Assembly: GCA_003254885.1 (NCBI GenBank)
Contig: QANT01004091.1
Span: forward strand, 1-64,000
DNA: 64,000 nucleotides
Source: Purshia tridentata
Lineage: Eukaryota; Streptophyta; Magnoliopsida; Rosales; Rosaceae
Reading direction: 5' to 3'
Shown: one piece after another, positions 14,127-27,298 of the stretch
Numbering within the stretch: position 1 is the first letter of the stretch
How the letters are laid out: every line of letters begins with the position of its first letter
Position numbers and translations under genes: made by a program
Notes under the pieces: model-generated
The model's database searches: none
What the model saw: only the letters and a program-made list of their open reading frames with translations
Told to the model about the DNA's origin: nothing

Positions 14127-17100
14127 AAAATTGTTAAAATAAGCCAACCATAATTAAACAAATTTAGCTTAATTAGTTTGATGTGCTGCATATCCCACCA
14201 AACATATCCTTGTTCTGATTAATTAAAGTTTCAGATAAGGAGATATTAATATAATATAAATCATTCAAGATTATCAAAGGATATTTTTTGGGGGCTGCAA
14301 ATGATATGTGTTTGAGAGTGTGAGAGAGAGAGAGAGAGTACGTAATGAATTAACCTAATCACCGTGAAGAATTGAATTAACAATTAATAGATCCATATGT
14401 TACCGCCTGTGTTTCTTTGACTTCAATTTAATATATATTTAATTGAAGGAATTGAAAAATCTTAATAAAAATGCTAAAATTAATGCATGCATTTATGTAT
14501 ATATGATTTTGTTTTTTCCATTAGATAGGGATATAATCCGTCTCCAACAACTAGGAAAGCAAAGATTATTCTACGTGTCCAGGTCTTGTGTCGGGTTCAC
14601 AAAACACAAAACATAAGTAATATATAGATATATATATATATATAATTTAAAGATTATTATGGAATTGATGAATAATCTGATTTATTAAGAATCAATGTGA
14701 AAATTACTTGCAAGTGATCATCATATAGATTATTTATGTATACAAGCCGTTGATTTCTGTAGCATTAATTTTCAACATATATGCTGAATTAATATTGGTA
14801 ATCAACTAATTGAATAATTAATTAATTGAACATGGCAACATGCATAGTCTTTTTCGCTTTTCTTTTTATAATTAATGGCAACAATATTATTCACAGCATA
14901 GTTAATCGTCATTCTCAAAGTTAAGAAATAATGACATCAAAAGTGATCTACTCTCAGACGTCATCTATTAATTATATGAGGTTATTTGCAGCAATCCCCT
15001 AAGTCTAAGAATTAATTATAATTTCATTACTACAAGGTAAATTAATTAATTAATTAATTAGTACTATTTTTAACAAAGCCAAGTCTAATGTCATTTCAGT
15101 ATTCCAGTATTTCGTGTCTGAAACAGCTTGAAAGGTGACGCTATCAAGAGTAGATCAGGGAGGGTGATCCAATGTGAACGCTTAATTTGCATTTATTTTA
15201 ATTTGTTTACTTGATGATGAAGCATTGTTTTCAAAATATTTATATATATTAGCTTCTAGATAATTATTAATGCCACTAGTCACTAATATGACTATCCATA
15301 TGTAGAGGGGAAAATGCTTATTTATCTATAATTTGAAGAGCGTTGTCACTCTATAATTTCTTGGATTAGTGTACTATTATTTATCTAATTAAGAAATTTA
15401 CCATTAATATTGTGCATAGCAGCATATGTAATATAATTTCAGATAGTAAAAAAATATACTTTCAGGAAATAATATATCTGGAACAATGTAAGTGGGCCCT
15501 TTCACCGCCCGATGGGGTCACTAAGATTGGCTAGCTTGTATAGCAAGTTTAATACATGTGATATTTGACCCAAAAGATCCTTTGAACATTTCTTATGTCT
15601 TTTCTTTTGTTGAAAAGAAATCAATCGTTATCACTTTTGTCCTGGTTCCTTAGGATGTTGAAGAGGCCATTGTGTGTAACTGTACGGAATCTGATGTGCC
15701 AACGGTGTCGTTTCTTATGCTTCTTCTTCTTCCTTTTTTTTTGGTAGAAGATGTAATTCCTTAAAACTACTGTCACAGCTACAGTCAACAGGCACAGGTC
15801 TTGGCCTTGGCTTAGTGATATAAAACCCATGTAGCTATGACTATGAGGAACATATTCTAAGGCTTCTGTTCTTCACCAACTCACTAGGGAAAGAGACCGG
15901 CAAGGCAGAAAAGAAAATGCAGCAAAGTCTATGGTTTTTTTCTATGTTAATTGGAATTTGCTTCTTTAATTTCTGCTTTCAATGTTGTATTACTTATGGT
16001 TTCTCTTTTTAATTATGAGCCACTATAAAGTAAAAAAAATGTGATACACTATAAAGTATAAAGAATTTGATAATTAAGTTGACAAAGTTGAACAAGTAAT
16101 TTTTATTAGATATGTATGTAGTTGCATGTACGTACTGTACTACCAGTCTTTCCTTCATGCAGCCCCTAATAAACTAGATGTGTGTGAAACAAATACAAGT
16201 ATTGTGCTGCTAATCACTAGCTAATTAAGATGTACATGTACATGTACTATGTGGTGTGGTGATGATGACAAGGCTGATTATTGGGTCAAAGTCTCCAAGA
16301 TGGACAATTTGAAACAATTATTAACCCGGCAGAAAATAATGATAGAATATTTATTCTTTCAAACCCAGATGCTGATCATGGATACTTTGACCAACCACTT
16401 TGTTTTTTCCTTAGTTTTTAGTCTTTTGACTGGTCATTGCGTCACCTATGAGCTGGGAATTATTTGATTAATCTGCTAAAAACCAACCAGGACTGATTTG
16501 AACACAAACCCTTAATTTCTTGCTGACTACCCAACATTGGGGTCTGAAGTCTGATAATAGAATTAGAACTCACAAAAAGGCTCAGTCTGCTGTTGTGCAA
16601 AGTGTAAACCCTTGGCCAAATAGGAAGCAGAGTTGAAATATTCCTCCACTTTTGATTGGTACACAAAAGGAAGGATAATGCCATCTCACATAAAGATAAT
16701 GACACTTTGGTTAAGACTTTCATGTAGAAGAATAAAATCAATTAGCACCTTTTTTTCCTTCTTACTAATACAAAACCATCACATAATTAAAAAGCAAATA
16801 TGTGTACTGGTGTGTCATTTTTCTTTTATTTCCTTTGCTTCAATTTGATTTTTGCTAATAAGGTATAATGTGAACACAGTGGAGGGTGTGACCGAGGCTC
16901 CTAAGCAAACCTCATACACAAATTTATTCCTCTTCACTGAATACAAAAATCAAAACAAAGAGAAGAAACAAAACAACAAAGAGGAGGAAATTATTATACA
17001 TGTGGCATTTACAATGAATGAGGAGATATAAATTACACCCCATCGCAAATAAGGCAAAAGAGAAAAGAAAAACGAGGAGAATAACAGAAATTCAAAAAAT

Positions 17101-17188
17101 TGGTATAAAGTTCCATTTGAACTCCTTTTATCCTATTTCAGTTTCCTTCCTACAAAGCTGAACATTTTTCTTTTCATTTTTTTTCATT
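14127..17188. other. Intergenic between VQ promoter and RAN1 3' end
   Basis: Very AT-rich, with short GA (near 14325), TA (14627-14643) and TTAA (15041-15061) repeats. A CACTATAAAGTA word occurs twice near 16020-16060, and AAATGTGATACACTAT (16037-16052) is shared with the small inverted-repeat element at 38831. The last 250 bases probably contain the RAN1 3' UTR. No gene is supported. Confidence 0.45.
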
Positions 17189-20100
17189 CTACTCTACGAC
17201 TATTTGCAGTATGGTTGTAAGTCTGGGTTTTCTGTATCTTCTAAGGAGCAAGGATGAGCATACAACACTAACAGATGACATAGCCATGCATGCACCAGCT
17301 GCCCATGGTGGTAACATGATCCCCAGTGAAGGATAGAAAACCCCTGCGGCAATAGGTATTGCGATCACATTATACGCCATGGCAAACACATAATTCAATC
17401 GAATACGATAAAAGGTCTTCCTTGAGAGATCGATGGCTGTGATTACATCTTCCAAGTTATTTCTCATCAATACATAGTCGGCTGCTTCAATTGCAATATC
17501 CGTCCCTGCCCCAATTGCCATACCAACATCTGCAGCAGCTAAGGCAGGAGAGTCGTTGATACCATCACCAACCATTGCAACTATGCTTCCATCTTTTTGG
17601 AATGAACGAATGACGTCCGCTTTTCCAGCCGGCATTACCTCTGCCCTCACGTCTTGAATGCCAACCTGTCCAACCAACAATATAATTTTCACATGAATGT
17701 CAATTTCTATGCAACCAAAAAATGATTATATCATTTGTAGTTGAACCATAAGGAGCCATTAAATGGTTGCAGAAGAGAACAAAGAACTCAGAAACCATAT
17801 GACTTGATTTTACCAAATCATTATTAAACTAATTTTAACAGAAATTTCAGACCTGCTTAAAATCAAAACATGTTCTCGAACAATCAATTTATATGAAGAC
17901 ATAATTCTCAAACGTGATTTCAGGCAAAACCTAATGAATATTGCAATAAAGATTACGAGGATTGGGTTTGAATAATTGATAAACAGGTATATACGAACCT
18001 CCTTAGCAACAGCCTGTGCCGTCCTCCAATTATCCCCTGTAACCATGACTGGTATGACACCCATCTTACCAAGTCCCTCTATGACTACGGCAGCTTCTCT
18101 TTTTAGTGGGTCTGCAACCCCCAAAACACCAATTAAATTGCCATCATATGCAACAAGTATGCCTGTCTTTGCACTTTCTTCCAGCTCTACAACAAAGTTC
18201 TCTACATGGGTAGGAATGTCGATTCCACTTTCAGTCATCAACTTCCTGTTACCAACCTGTTCACGACACAATATCTCCCATAAGAAACCTCAGATGGGTG
18301 AAGCATATATACCCATATGGAAAGCCATAAGGAAATTCAGAACTCACCAGGGTAAGTTTTCCATCTATAAAGCATTGGACACCTCTTCCTGGCAAAGCAG
18401 AGAACTCTGAGACATCAAAAAGCCATCCAGAGATTGTGGGCTCTTTGCTTTCTTTTGGAGCATCATTGGTAACAGAAGACTCGTCAAAGAAGTGAAAATG
18501 GCGTGCATATTCCAATATTGCTTTTGCCAGTGGGTGTTCACTGCTAGCCTGAGCCAATGCAAAGGAGAGCAGGAAAATTTAGAAAATATATAGACATGCA
18601 AATAGTTGTCACCTTTCTGCAACTTAATATTTGATATAAATAAGCATAACAAAAATTAAAGAATGTAATAATGTCCCTTTTCAGGAACAAAGACAGAAAA
18701 AGGGGTGCTAGACTGCTCGAAAGATCATTGGACAAAAAGATGATAAGAAAAAAAAAAACTAAATATTAAGGAGGTCTCTCTGGAGTTCTTACAGCACCAA
18801 AGTTTAAATCTAGAAAGGGGACAACAAGAATGTAGAAATGAACTGGAAGAAAAAAGTGAAACTAGTCAGGAAATAGAAAGTTACCTCCACAGAAGCCACC
18901 AATTTAAGAAATTCTCCACGATCCATTCCTGTGAAAACTTTTACAGTAGTAACTTGAGCTTTTCCCTGTGTTAGGGTACCTGTTTTATCAAATATCACAT
19001 ACTTCACCTTTTGAGCTCTCTCCAAAGCATCTCCTCCTTTTATCAGCACACCATTATTAGCCCCAACCCCTGTTGCAACCATGACAGCCGTTGGTGTTGC
19101 CAAGCCAAGTGCACAGGGACATGCAATCACCACAACTGATATGGAAAACATAAGGGCAAAAACAAAGTGATTTCCATTTTTAGGGAGCCACTGTTCTGGG
19201 TAAGCTCCAAAGGCTCCAGCAGCATACCTACAGCCAATCAATGAAAGATATACACTATGACCAGCAGGAAAAAAGGATTCTAACTTACAAATATACTGAT
19301 TATGTGAAAGATCGGAATAAATACTGTAAACTTACCAAACCAATAATGTGAACAATGCCATTGCAACTACCGTGGGAACAAAAATGCTTGCAACCTGCAG
19401 TCACGAAGATATGTAGGACATTAGTTGTACTCAATTTAGCAGAGACATTTACGGCTGTGGATCATAAATTTAGGAACTGCTACTGAGTTGGTTTGAGTGA
19501 AGATAAGGAGGGGACAAACTATAAAGGGTGACTTGGCAATTTTTCATTGGCACTGAAATTGCTTTGCCCTTTGCTCATATTTGATAAACTCAACAGCATG
19601 AAGCTGACCTAGAAAAACATTTTTAAGTAGTTGAAGTTAAAAAAATGTCCTTTCTTCCAAATTAAAGAGCACCTTGAAGCTACAGTTCTCGTTTGGCATA
19701 AACATAACCAAAGGGCAAGAGGTAACAAGAAGGCTTGACTTTCACTGAAAGAAGACTACAGACTCACTAATGATATATGCCTTCTTCTGAGTCAAGTTTG
19801 TTAACATAAAAGCATGCACCAAAAAATGTGTTACCAGTTGAAAGTATTTCTTTAAATACAATATAAGAAAAACCCAGATAGCAAATGAGACTATGTGCAA
19901 GCAACAATACTAGACAGGCAAATATAAGCAGCCTAGACTGTATACACAATCAAGTATTTCTCATCCTAATATAATGCCAATACATACTTCTGAAGGTTCC
20001 TCCAGAAAGAAAAAGTTTAAATTGTGTTCTCATGATACTTACTAAAATGTAACTTGAATTCTAGTCTATAACAGCAAACATAACAAGTTAGGTAGACAAT

Positions 20101-23100
20101 TTTATAAACTTCAAGGAATGAAGCACGTTGAAAACCAGTGTAAACATATTTTTTTATCATAATTCTGTTGGCTGAGTTTAATAATGCTGAGAACTCTCAA
20201 GCAACCTTGTGTGCAATTGTTTTCCAGAGGAAAAAAATACAAATTAACAATAAAATTCAAAATAATCTTCAAATGATAATCATATAGCATAGAAATAGCA
20301 CAAAAACAAATTACTTGAAAAACTATATCATGGCACTTACAAAATCAGCAAATTTCTGAATAGGAGCTTTGGACATCTGAGCAGTCTCGACCAAATTAAT
20401 TATCTGACTCAAAACTGTATCAGATCCAATTTTTGTAACTTGTATGTGAAGGGCACCATGTAAATTTATCGTTCCTCCAATAACTGATGAATCAACTTCC
20501 TTTGAAACAGGTATAGCTTCACCAGTCACCATACTCTCATTGACATAACTTGAACCCCACACAACCATACCATCAGCAGGAACTTTTGTACCCGGAAGAA
20601 CTTTTAACACATCTCCAAGCTGAATTAGCAAGGCATCAATTTCCCTTTCTCCAATACATCTCCCACCTAATAACCAATATAATCAAGACTAGCCGGTTAT
20701 CCAGAAGTTATATTCCAATTCAGCATTAAGTTTAATTTTGAAAAAAATGATGATTATATCAGATATTAAAATTAAGGAAAAGGAAATCTTGAGGGCAAAA
20801 CAAAAAGTTAAAAAAACAAAACTAACAATGTACCTTTATCTTTGACAAGCAACAATGCTGTAGCTGGAGTAAGTTCTATCAACTTCTTGATGGCATCTGA
20901 TGTTTTTCCTTTTGCAAGACACTCAAGATATTTCCCCAATAGTACAAATGTTATTAGCATGGCACTTGTTTCAAAGTATGTCGGAGACCAGAACCCAGTG
21001 ACTGCACCATATAGAAGCGCACAAACAGAGTAGAAGTAAGAGGCCGAAGTTCCCAAGGCAACCAAAACATCCATGTTAGTTGAACCGTTTCGTAGAGCTC
21101 TGGCAGCTGCAATGTAGAAGCGCTTCCCGACACCAAATTGAACAACACTCACCAATGCCCACTTCAACCAATCACCCATTTCGAAGGGCCCACATCTCCA
21201 GAGCAATAATGAATACAGAAGTGGAATGCGAGGACAAACTACTCGAATAAGAAAGACAGGAATCTGGCACCAATTCATTGAATATCAGTAATAAATTAAA
21301 TAAATATATATATATATTTAGAATAATATCATGAAAATATAATATAAAGAAGAGCGAAAAAAATGAAGGGAAAGGGAAAAAAAAAAGGTTAAGGATCTGA
21401 CATATAACATAGCAATCTGCATGTTGAGAAGAAAAAGTACTCACACTGAGAAACAGACTGGAAATGAAAAGTCGAAACATATTTGAGGCTTCATCAACAT
21501 CTTTAGAAGTCATTCTTGTATAAGGGTTCGCCACTTGTAGTTTAAACTTCCCATTGCTTGCCCCCTCAATCCCATCAACCAAGGATCTGGAAGTGACAAC
21601 TTCAGTATCAAAGAGGACTTCAAGTTCTCTTGAAATCCTGTCAAAACGAAACTGCCTCACCCCTTTCAAGCTGCTAATTATGGCTTCTAAAAACTGTACA
21701 TCCATCTCACTTGATATGCCAGCAACTCCCAGTATGATTTTATCCTGCTCACTACTCTGTACAAGTGATCCTTCAAAACCAGCATCTTCAATGGCATTGA
21801 CTATATCATCTTTACTAATTACTGTAGGATCATACTCCACTTCCCCTAATGAAGTAGCCAAGGCTACTACAGCTCTTTTGACCCCTGGAATCCCTCTGAG
21901 AATACCTTCAACGGAGTTCACACAGGCTGCACATGTCATACCTCCTATTGAGAACTGACCCAACAGGGTTCCATGTGGCATTCCATTTGTAATGGGCTCA
22001 GGTATGAACTCTGCATCAAACCCAGCATCTTCAATTGCATTCTTGATGTCTTCATCCTGAAATGAAAGAGCTAAAAGTATCTCAGTAACTATAAAACCCC
22101 CCACTCCCGATACGAAGCTGGTAAGCAGTATACAATCAAGGTTATTTCCCTCAAGCAATCAACACGGGATAAAGAAGGTTCAGATCAGAAAAGCCAAAAA
22201 CAGCCAAAATGTGTCTTTTGAGGGGTATATGCACTGGACATCCCAATATTTATGCCAAAGAATGTATGAGTGAAAGTGAAAATATGAAAGGGGCCTTAAT
22301 TATTCAAGTAAAATTACAGAGGATCAAAGAGAGTTTAGGAGAGTAAGTTTGCACATTATAAAGTACAGATGAGAAATCTTCAAGCAAGAAGCATCACGCT
22401 AATGGCATGGTATCACCAGCTTCTCTGCTTTCAATACTGATCCAAATGCATCTTGTCAAAAAAAAAAATTTATACATATATATATGTATACACAATCACA
22501 CACACATATATACTGATCCAAATGTGGATTGACAACACCTTTACATTATTTCTATTTTCTAAAACTAATACTACCTCTACCTACTTCTAGATATCTGATC
22601 CAGTTGGGTATGACTGCCTCCCAAATTGGGAATATGTTAGATCTGAGTCATCCTTGGGGAAAAAAAAAAGAAAATGTACCCAGAAACAAACCTCAATTTA
22701 TGGTCACAATGCACCATTATATACCATCAGATATATAATTTTGAGTCACACCAAAAGTAAATTGGAGAGAGAAAAAGAAATAGAGATCGAAACCAGATAC
22801 CCATCATTAAAGAGGGAGTGTGGAGGACTAATCTGTCACTTCAGCCTAATTCCTATCATGATTGCAGCATTAAGTATATAAAGTGATAATGTAATGCAGA
22901 ATTTTGACAAGATTACAAGCAACTAAGAGTAGCAAAAGTTCAAAATTCTAAAATTACACAACCGTAATAACCCAATAATTCACCCTTAATCATGTCCAGT
23001 TCACCATAAACCAAAACATGATCCCAGGATTATATGTAAGCCATAGTAATACTTAGGAACTAACACACCAAAACAACTTATGAAACACGACACTGAACCA

Positions 23101-23655
23101 TGATCCAATCCATTTTAAAAGCAACACTAAAATGAATAAACCCAAATTTGGTAACATAATAATCCTAAGCAACTAGGAGCCCCATACTTCAAAACGCCAA
23201 AAAAAAAAACTAACAAAGGTTCAAAATTTTCAAAAAGTAACACAAACCCATTGTCACATATTCACCGACAAACTAACATCCAAAACCCAAACCACAATTC
23301 CAACATACACAAACTCGATCAAAAGCTAAAATTGACCAACCTTGACCAATCTGGGATCAAAAACCACATCGGCCTTGTTCTGGAGCAAGGCCACGGAAGC
23401 ACTGAGAACCCCATTGACGCTTCTGAGAGCTCCCTCCACAGAATTAGAGCAAGCAGCACAGGTCATGCCAGAGACTCTGACTTGAACCTTCTTCGTAGTC
23501 CCCTGTTCATCATCTCCCTCTGAATTTTCATAAGAATCCAAAAGCCTGACGTCCTCGAGGTCGCCGCCGTGATCGTCGCCGGCGGCGGCCACGAGCGCCG
23601 ACGACTTCCGAGGTGAGACTTGCGTGAGCTGGAGGTCCTTGAGACTCGGCGCCAT
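17189..23655 (-). CDS. RAN1: Copper-transporting P1B-type ATPase RAN1/HMA7
   Basis: Nine exons join in frame: 23655-23341, 22056-21445, 21263-20834, 20666-20341, 19394-19336, 19227-18885, 18548-18348, 18256-17999 and 17665-17189 (1006 aa; Arabidopsis RAN1 is about 1001). It pumps Cu(I) into the endomembrane lumen to load ethylene receptors and other cuproproteins. Two metal-binding domains carry GMTCAAC (63-69 and 144-150). A third HMA-like domain (about 210-280) lacks CxxC, as is usual in this subfamily. All pump motifs are intact: TGE (500-502), CPC in the membrane (617-619), DKTG with the phosphorylated Asp661, SEHPL (698-702), TGDN (835-838) and GDGIND (881-886). The N-terminus [11 protein letters not shown] matches RAN1, not HMA5. 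The longest introns are intron 1 (1284 nt) and intron 4 (941 nt). Confidence 0.96.
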
Positions 23656-26600
23656 TGAAAGGTACCGAGCCGAGGATCAAACGGAGCAATTTATACAAAT
23701 ATTGGAGCGAATTGCCGAATTGCTTTCCTTTGTAGAGAGAGAAAGGAAGATGAGACTTTTCCGAGGGAGATGGTTAGACAGCAATTTTTTAACTAAAGTT
23801 TTCCCTCAGCAGGTACGGTGGGGATGGTGCATTGTTTCCGACTTTGCCCCTGAAGGTTGTCGGTTATTACAATGGGAGTTAGGTACGGGCCCCACTGGGG
23901 TTGTACTTGTACTGCGTGGTTTTTGTACTACACAAAGGAGGTGGGTTCGGCAATTTGGCGCGCGTATTGGTCAAGAGACTCAAGACCAAATACCTAGAAA
24001 CCTTAAATTCATAAAACGTGTCCGAAAGTAACTACCACATTATCAACCTCGATTATATATTAATCAGTTGGTTTTTATTTAAATTCAACGTTATATTAAC
24101 AGTTTGACAACAATATAACCAGATATTAACATCAAAATTCATTTAATTAGCTATTCATATTAACAGCCTGAATCATATTATAGCATATGAAGTTGTTGAA
24201 TAATAAATCATTGAATTATCGATTTTTATAGTGATTTAAATTAAAGTAATAATTTGGATAATATAACATATCATAATTATTGATAAAAGAACATATGATT
24301 ATGTTTTTTTCCATTGTAATGGTGATTATAAGTTCTTTTGTTTGCTAATAATTAATGTAGTATCCTTTTTCACGGTAATAAATTATGCTTTCTCAAATGC
24401 ATGCATGTATATGCTATGGAAGAGTTGCCTCTGAATTCTGATAGGCATATTCTAAACCTTTTTCCATTAGCAATTATTCAACCTTTATTAGCCAGAAAAA
24501 CACTAATGATTTGGTTCTTGTGACCTTTTTAAGGGCAAATATATACAATTACTCAATAGTCACCTCAAAAATAAAAAACACAAAAAGAAATGGAACTTCC
24601 ATTACCATCTAATTTTATATTATTATTACTTGGAATCCTCCATACCCATAATAAATAAAGTATTTGGAAGTGCGCATTCTAAATTAATATAGTGTGACAT
24701 ATTTTTAAATGAAAAACGAAAAGTTGAGAAGGTAAATATAATCATTATTTATAGTACAAAATTTTGCATGTTGTTAATAGAAAATCTACTCATTATAATC
24801 TTGATTCGTTACAATATTAAAATAATGAGTTTGATTGAACCAATACCCAAAAAAAAAAAATTTTAATGCTAAGTAAACCAAATTCACCTGCTTGCAGGTT
24901 TGAGAGTTCCATAAACTTCAGGTTAAGTGTCCATTTAAAATGAGATATTAATTTGCAAATCTAACAGGTCATACTCATACCTTTTATTTATAGGTTCATC
25001 TTCCTTTCAATATCAAAAAAGTCATAGGCTCATAGCCAAGTCTTCCAAGAAGACCAAACTAAATGTTTTTAGTCTTTTTTTTTTTTTTTTTAACGTGAGC
25101 TGACCTATATATGTTTAGTTTGGTCTCGTTTGTGGGTATGTGCTTCTATTCTATACCATTTTATTTTATTTTTATATTTATTTTATTTCCTCACTCATCT
25201 TGGAATGAGCGATACATGTGAAGTTAAAACAGAATTTGTCATCAGAAACGTGTTCTGCAAAAAATCCCTGCAGAAAACGTGTTATTATTTAATATCAAGT
25301 TGGTCCAAAAGAAAAGAGGCCACCCAAATTTCAAAAGAAAAAAGATGTGGACTTTTATCACCTACAAAGAAAACGGAAATGTGGACTTGTATGAGGGTAT
25401 TTTCGGAACTACAAGTGACTTTTTTGGGAGCTCGCGTCTTTGGATATAACGAAAGAGCCTGACTTTTGTCCCTAACTTGCGGGCTTGCAGCGGACATGGC
25501 AACCATAGGAAACTTAATCTGCTGTCCATTATACTTATACAGGACCATTAATTTGCATTAACAGAAATTTATTTATTTTTATTTTAAAGTAAAATTTTAG
25601 ATTTAGTTCTATTTATTCTTCATGTTCTTTAACTTAACTGTCGAGTTTGCCACACCGCACTGAAAAATATTTGATGACAATAAACAAATTATTTGTTAAG
25701 TTTATAGCATATACTTCTTGTTGTAACTCAAGAAATATTAATAAATTAGAGTTGATTTATTTAATCTACAATATAAGTTTATTCTCTATATGCTTAGATT
25801 CAAATCCTCATTTCTTTCTTGTAATAAAAGAATAATAATAATAATATAACCAAAGTAACATAGAATGTGATTGCAATGAGGTTTTTCAAAATATTTGGCA
25901 GAAAATCATTTTGCAATCGAAAAGATGAGATTGTTTCCACTTATCGGATTAAAAAAACAAAGTTATGACAAGGATGAATAATGCTCCACTAAAACACTAA
26001 CAAGGATAAGACAACTCATGCAAAAAACGACAATGGATATCCTCATCCTCCCACCCAAACACTTTACACATCAAAATGGCTAAGCCAACAGAGATGCCAC
26101 CAATATCCTCCATGACCATCCAACATATCAAATTTGGAAGATCGAATTGTACTTTATGTTATGAGGGTGTTATGGTAATTTTCACTTGAAGAAACATTAG
26201 GTGATCCCTAATCTGATAAAATAATAAATGAATGTATCCACTCCAATTGCTTTGAATCCATGCCATCTTCAATTTGGATGATCGGGACACATAAACTTGG
26301 GATGTCCTTATCAAAAGAGTTTAGCTTTAAGTATGTTTCATGAATTGGTGAGCTGCCTCAGCAGGTGATCTAAAACAAGCAGTTGGTGCAACGTCTATGA
26401 CCAACTTCTTCTTCTTCTTTTTTCGGACCAATATTAGTTATGAACTTGTGACTTGTGATTACACAAGTTGGTCCGCTAATATAGAATCAAAGGCATCCAT
26501 CTTTGGGTTTTGCTTCCATATACGTCTACATAAGAATGATCTTATTAGATATTTTTATATATTAAGTTGTGAGATTTCGAATCAAGATTGTATGTTTTAG

Positions 26601-27127
26601 ATTAATTAATTATTAGTATACTAGTATTTATATCTACTTTATTAGAAGCTATTACATGATTTCATCATTTTAACCACTCAAATTCAACTATAATATGTTA
26701 AATTGTTTGACATAAGAAAATGATGTAGAATGTATATTCATGTATCATGTTCCTTATGAAGTGGTTGGTAGTGGTCAAGACACTAATCCAAAACTCATTA
26801 ATAATTTTAGTAAAGATGGAAAGATAAAATTTGAAGTCATATCGAACTAGTTATTTGCATGTGAATTTAAAAAAAATTTGTACTGTATATCAATCTACCC
26901 TATGCGATTATGTTGAAGTATATACTTGGGAGTTGGGAGTAGTGTAGGGTCGATGATTTCAAAGTAGATTCCTCATTCATTAAATAGAGAAGATCACCAA
27001 GATTTCATGATCCAATGCCTAACTTATTATAAGTCGATGAGCATTCTCAATAATCAATATTGTGCCTATTTATTACTCTTCTCAACCCATACCTAAAAAG
27101 ATGTAAGAAGACTCATTAGTGCCTAGT
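23656..27127. other. Divergent spacer between RAN1 and thioredoxin o
   Basis: About 3.5 kb with no supported gene. The first 150 bases are the RAN1 leader and proximal promoter, including a purine-rich stretch at about 23735-23775. The rest is AT-rich, with a poly-T run near 25078-25092. No transposon ends or RNA gene could be recognised. Confidence 0.45.
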
Positions 27128-27240
27128 GGCCCATTTACACATTCAAGTCGGCCCATTTACTTACATGCAACAATCATTAGTGACTAGTGGCCCATTTACG
27201 CATTCATGTCGTGGGCTTCTCTTGTGTTTTTTAAGGCCCA
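27128..27240 (+). promoter_or_regulatory. Site II cluster in the thioredoxin o promoter
   Basis: GGCCCA occurs at 27128-27133, 27150-27155, 27189-27194 and 27235-27240, and TGGGCT at 27212-27217. All lie within 175 bp upstream of the start codon. Two of them sit in an imperfect duplication (CATTAGTG-C/A-CTAGTGGCCCATTTAC), so the module seems to have been copied. Site II elements are TCP-bound and typical of mitochondrial protein genes. Confidence 0.65.
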
Positions 27241-27298
27241 TATCCATTTCTATCTTTCTCTAAACCTCCACGCAAAGGAACAAAAGCCAGAGACGAAA

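Noticed and set aside
21554-21958. Plus-strand 134-residue open frame
   Set aside because: It lies wholly opposite RAN1 exon 2 and has no recognisable domain.
23624-24031. Plus-strand 135-residue open frame at the RAN1 promoter
   Set aside because: It overlaps RAN1 exon 1 and leader, with odd composition and no domain; treated as chance.
25130-25462. 110-residue open frame in the RAN1-thioredoxin o spacer
   Set aside because: No domain, no supporting splice structure and intergenic-like composition.
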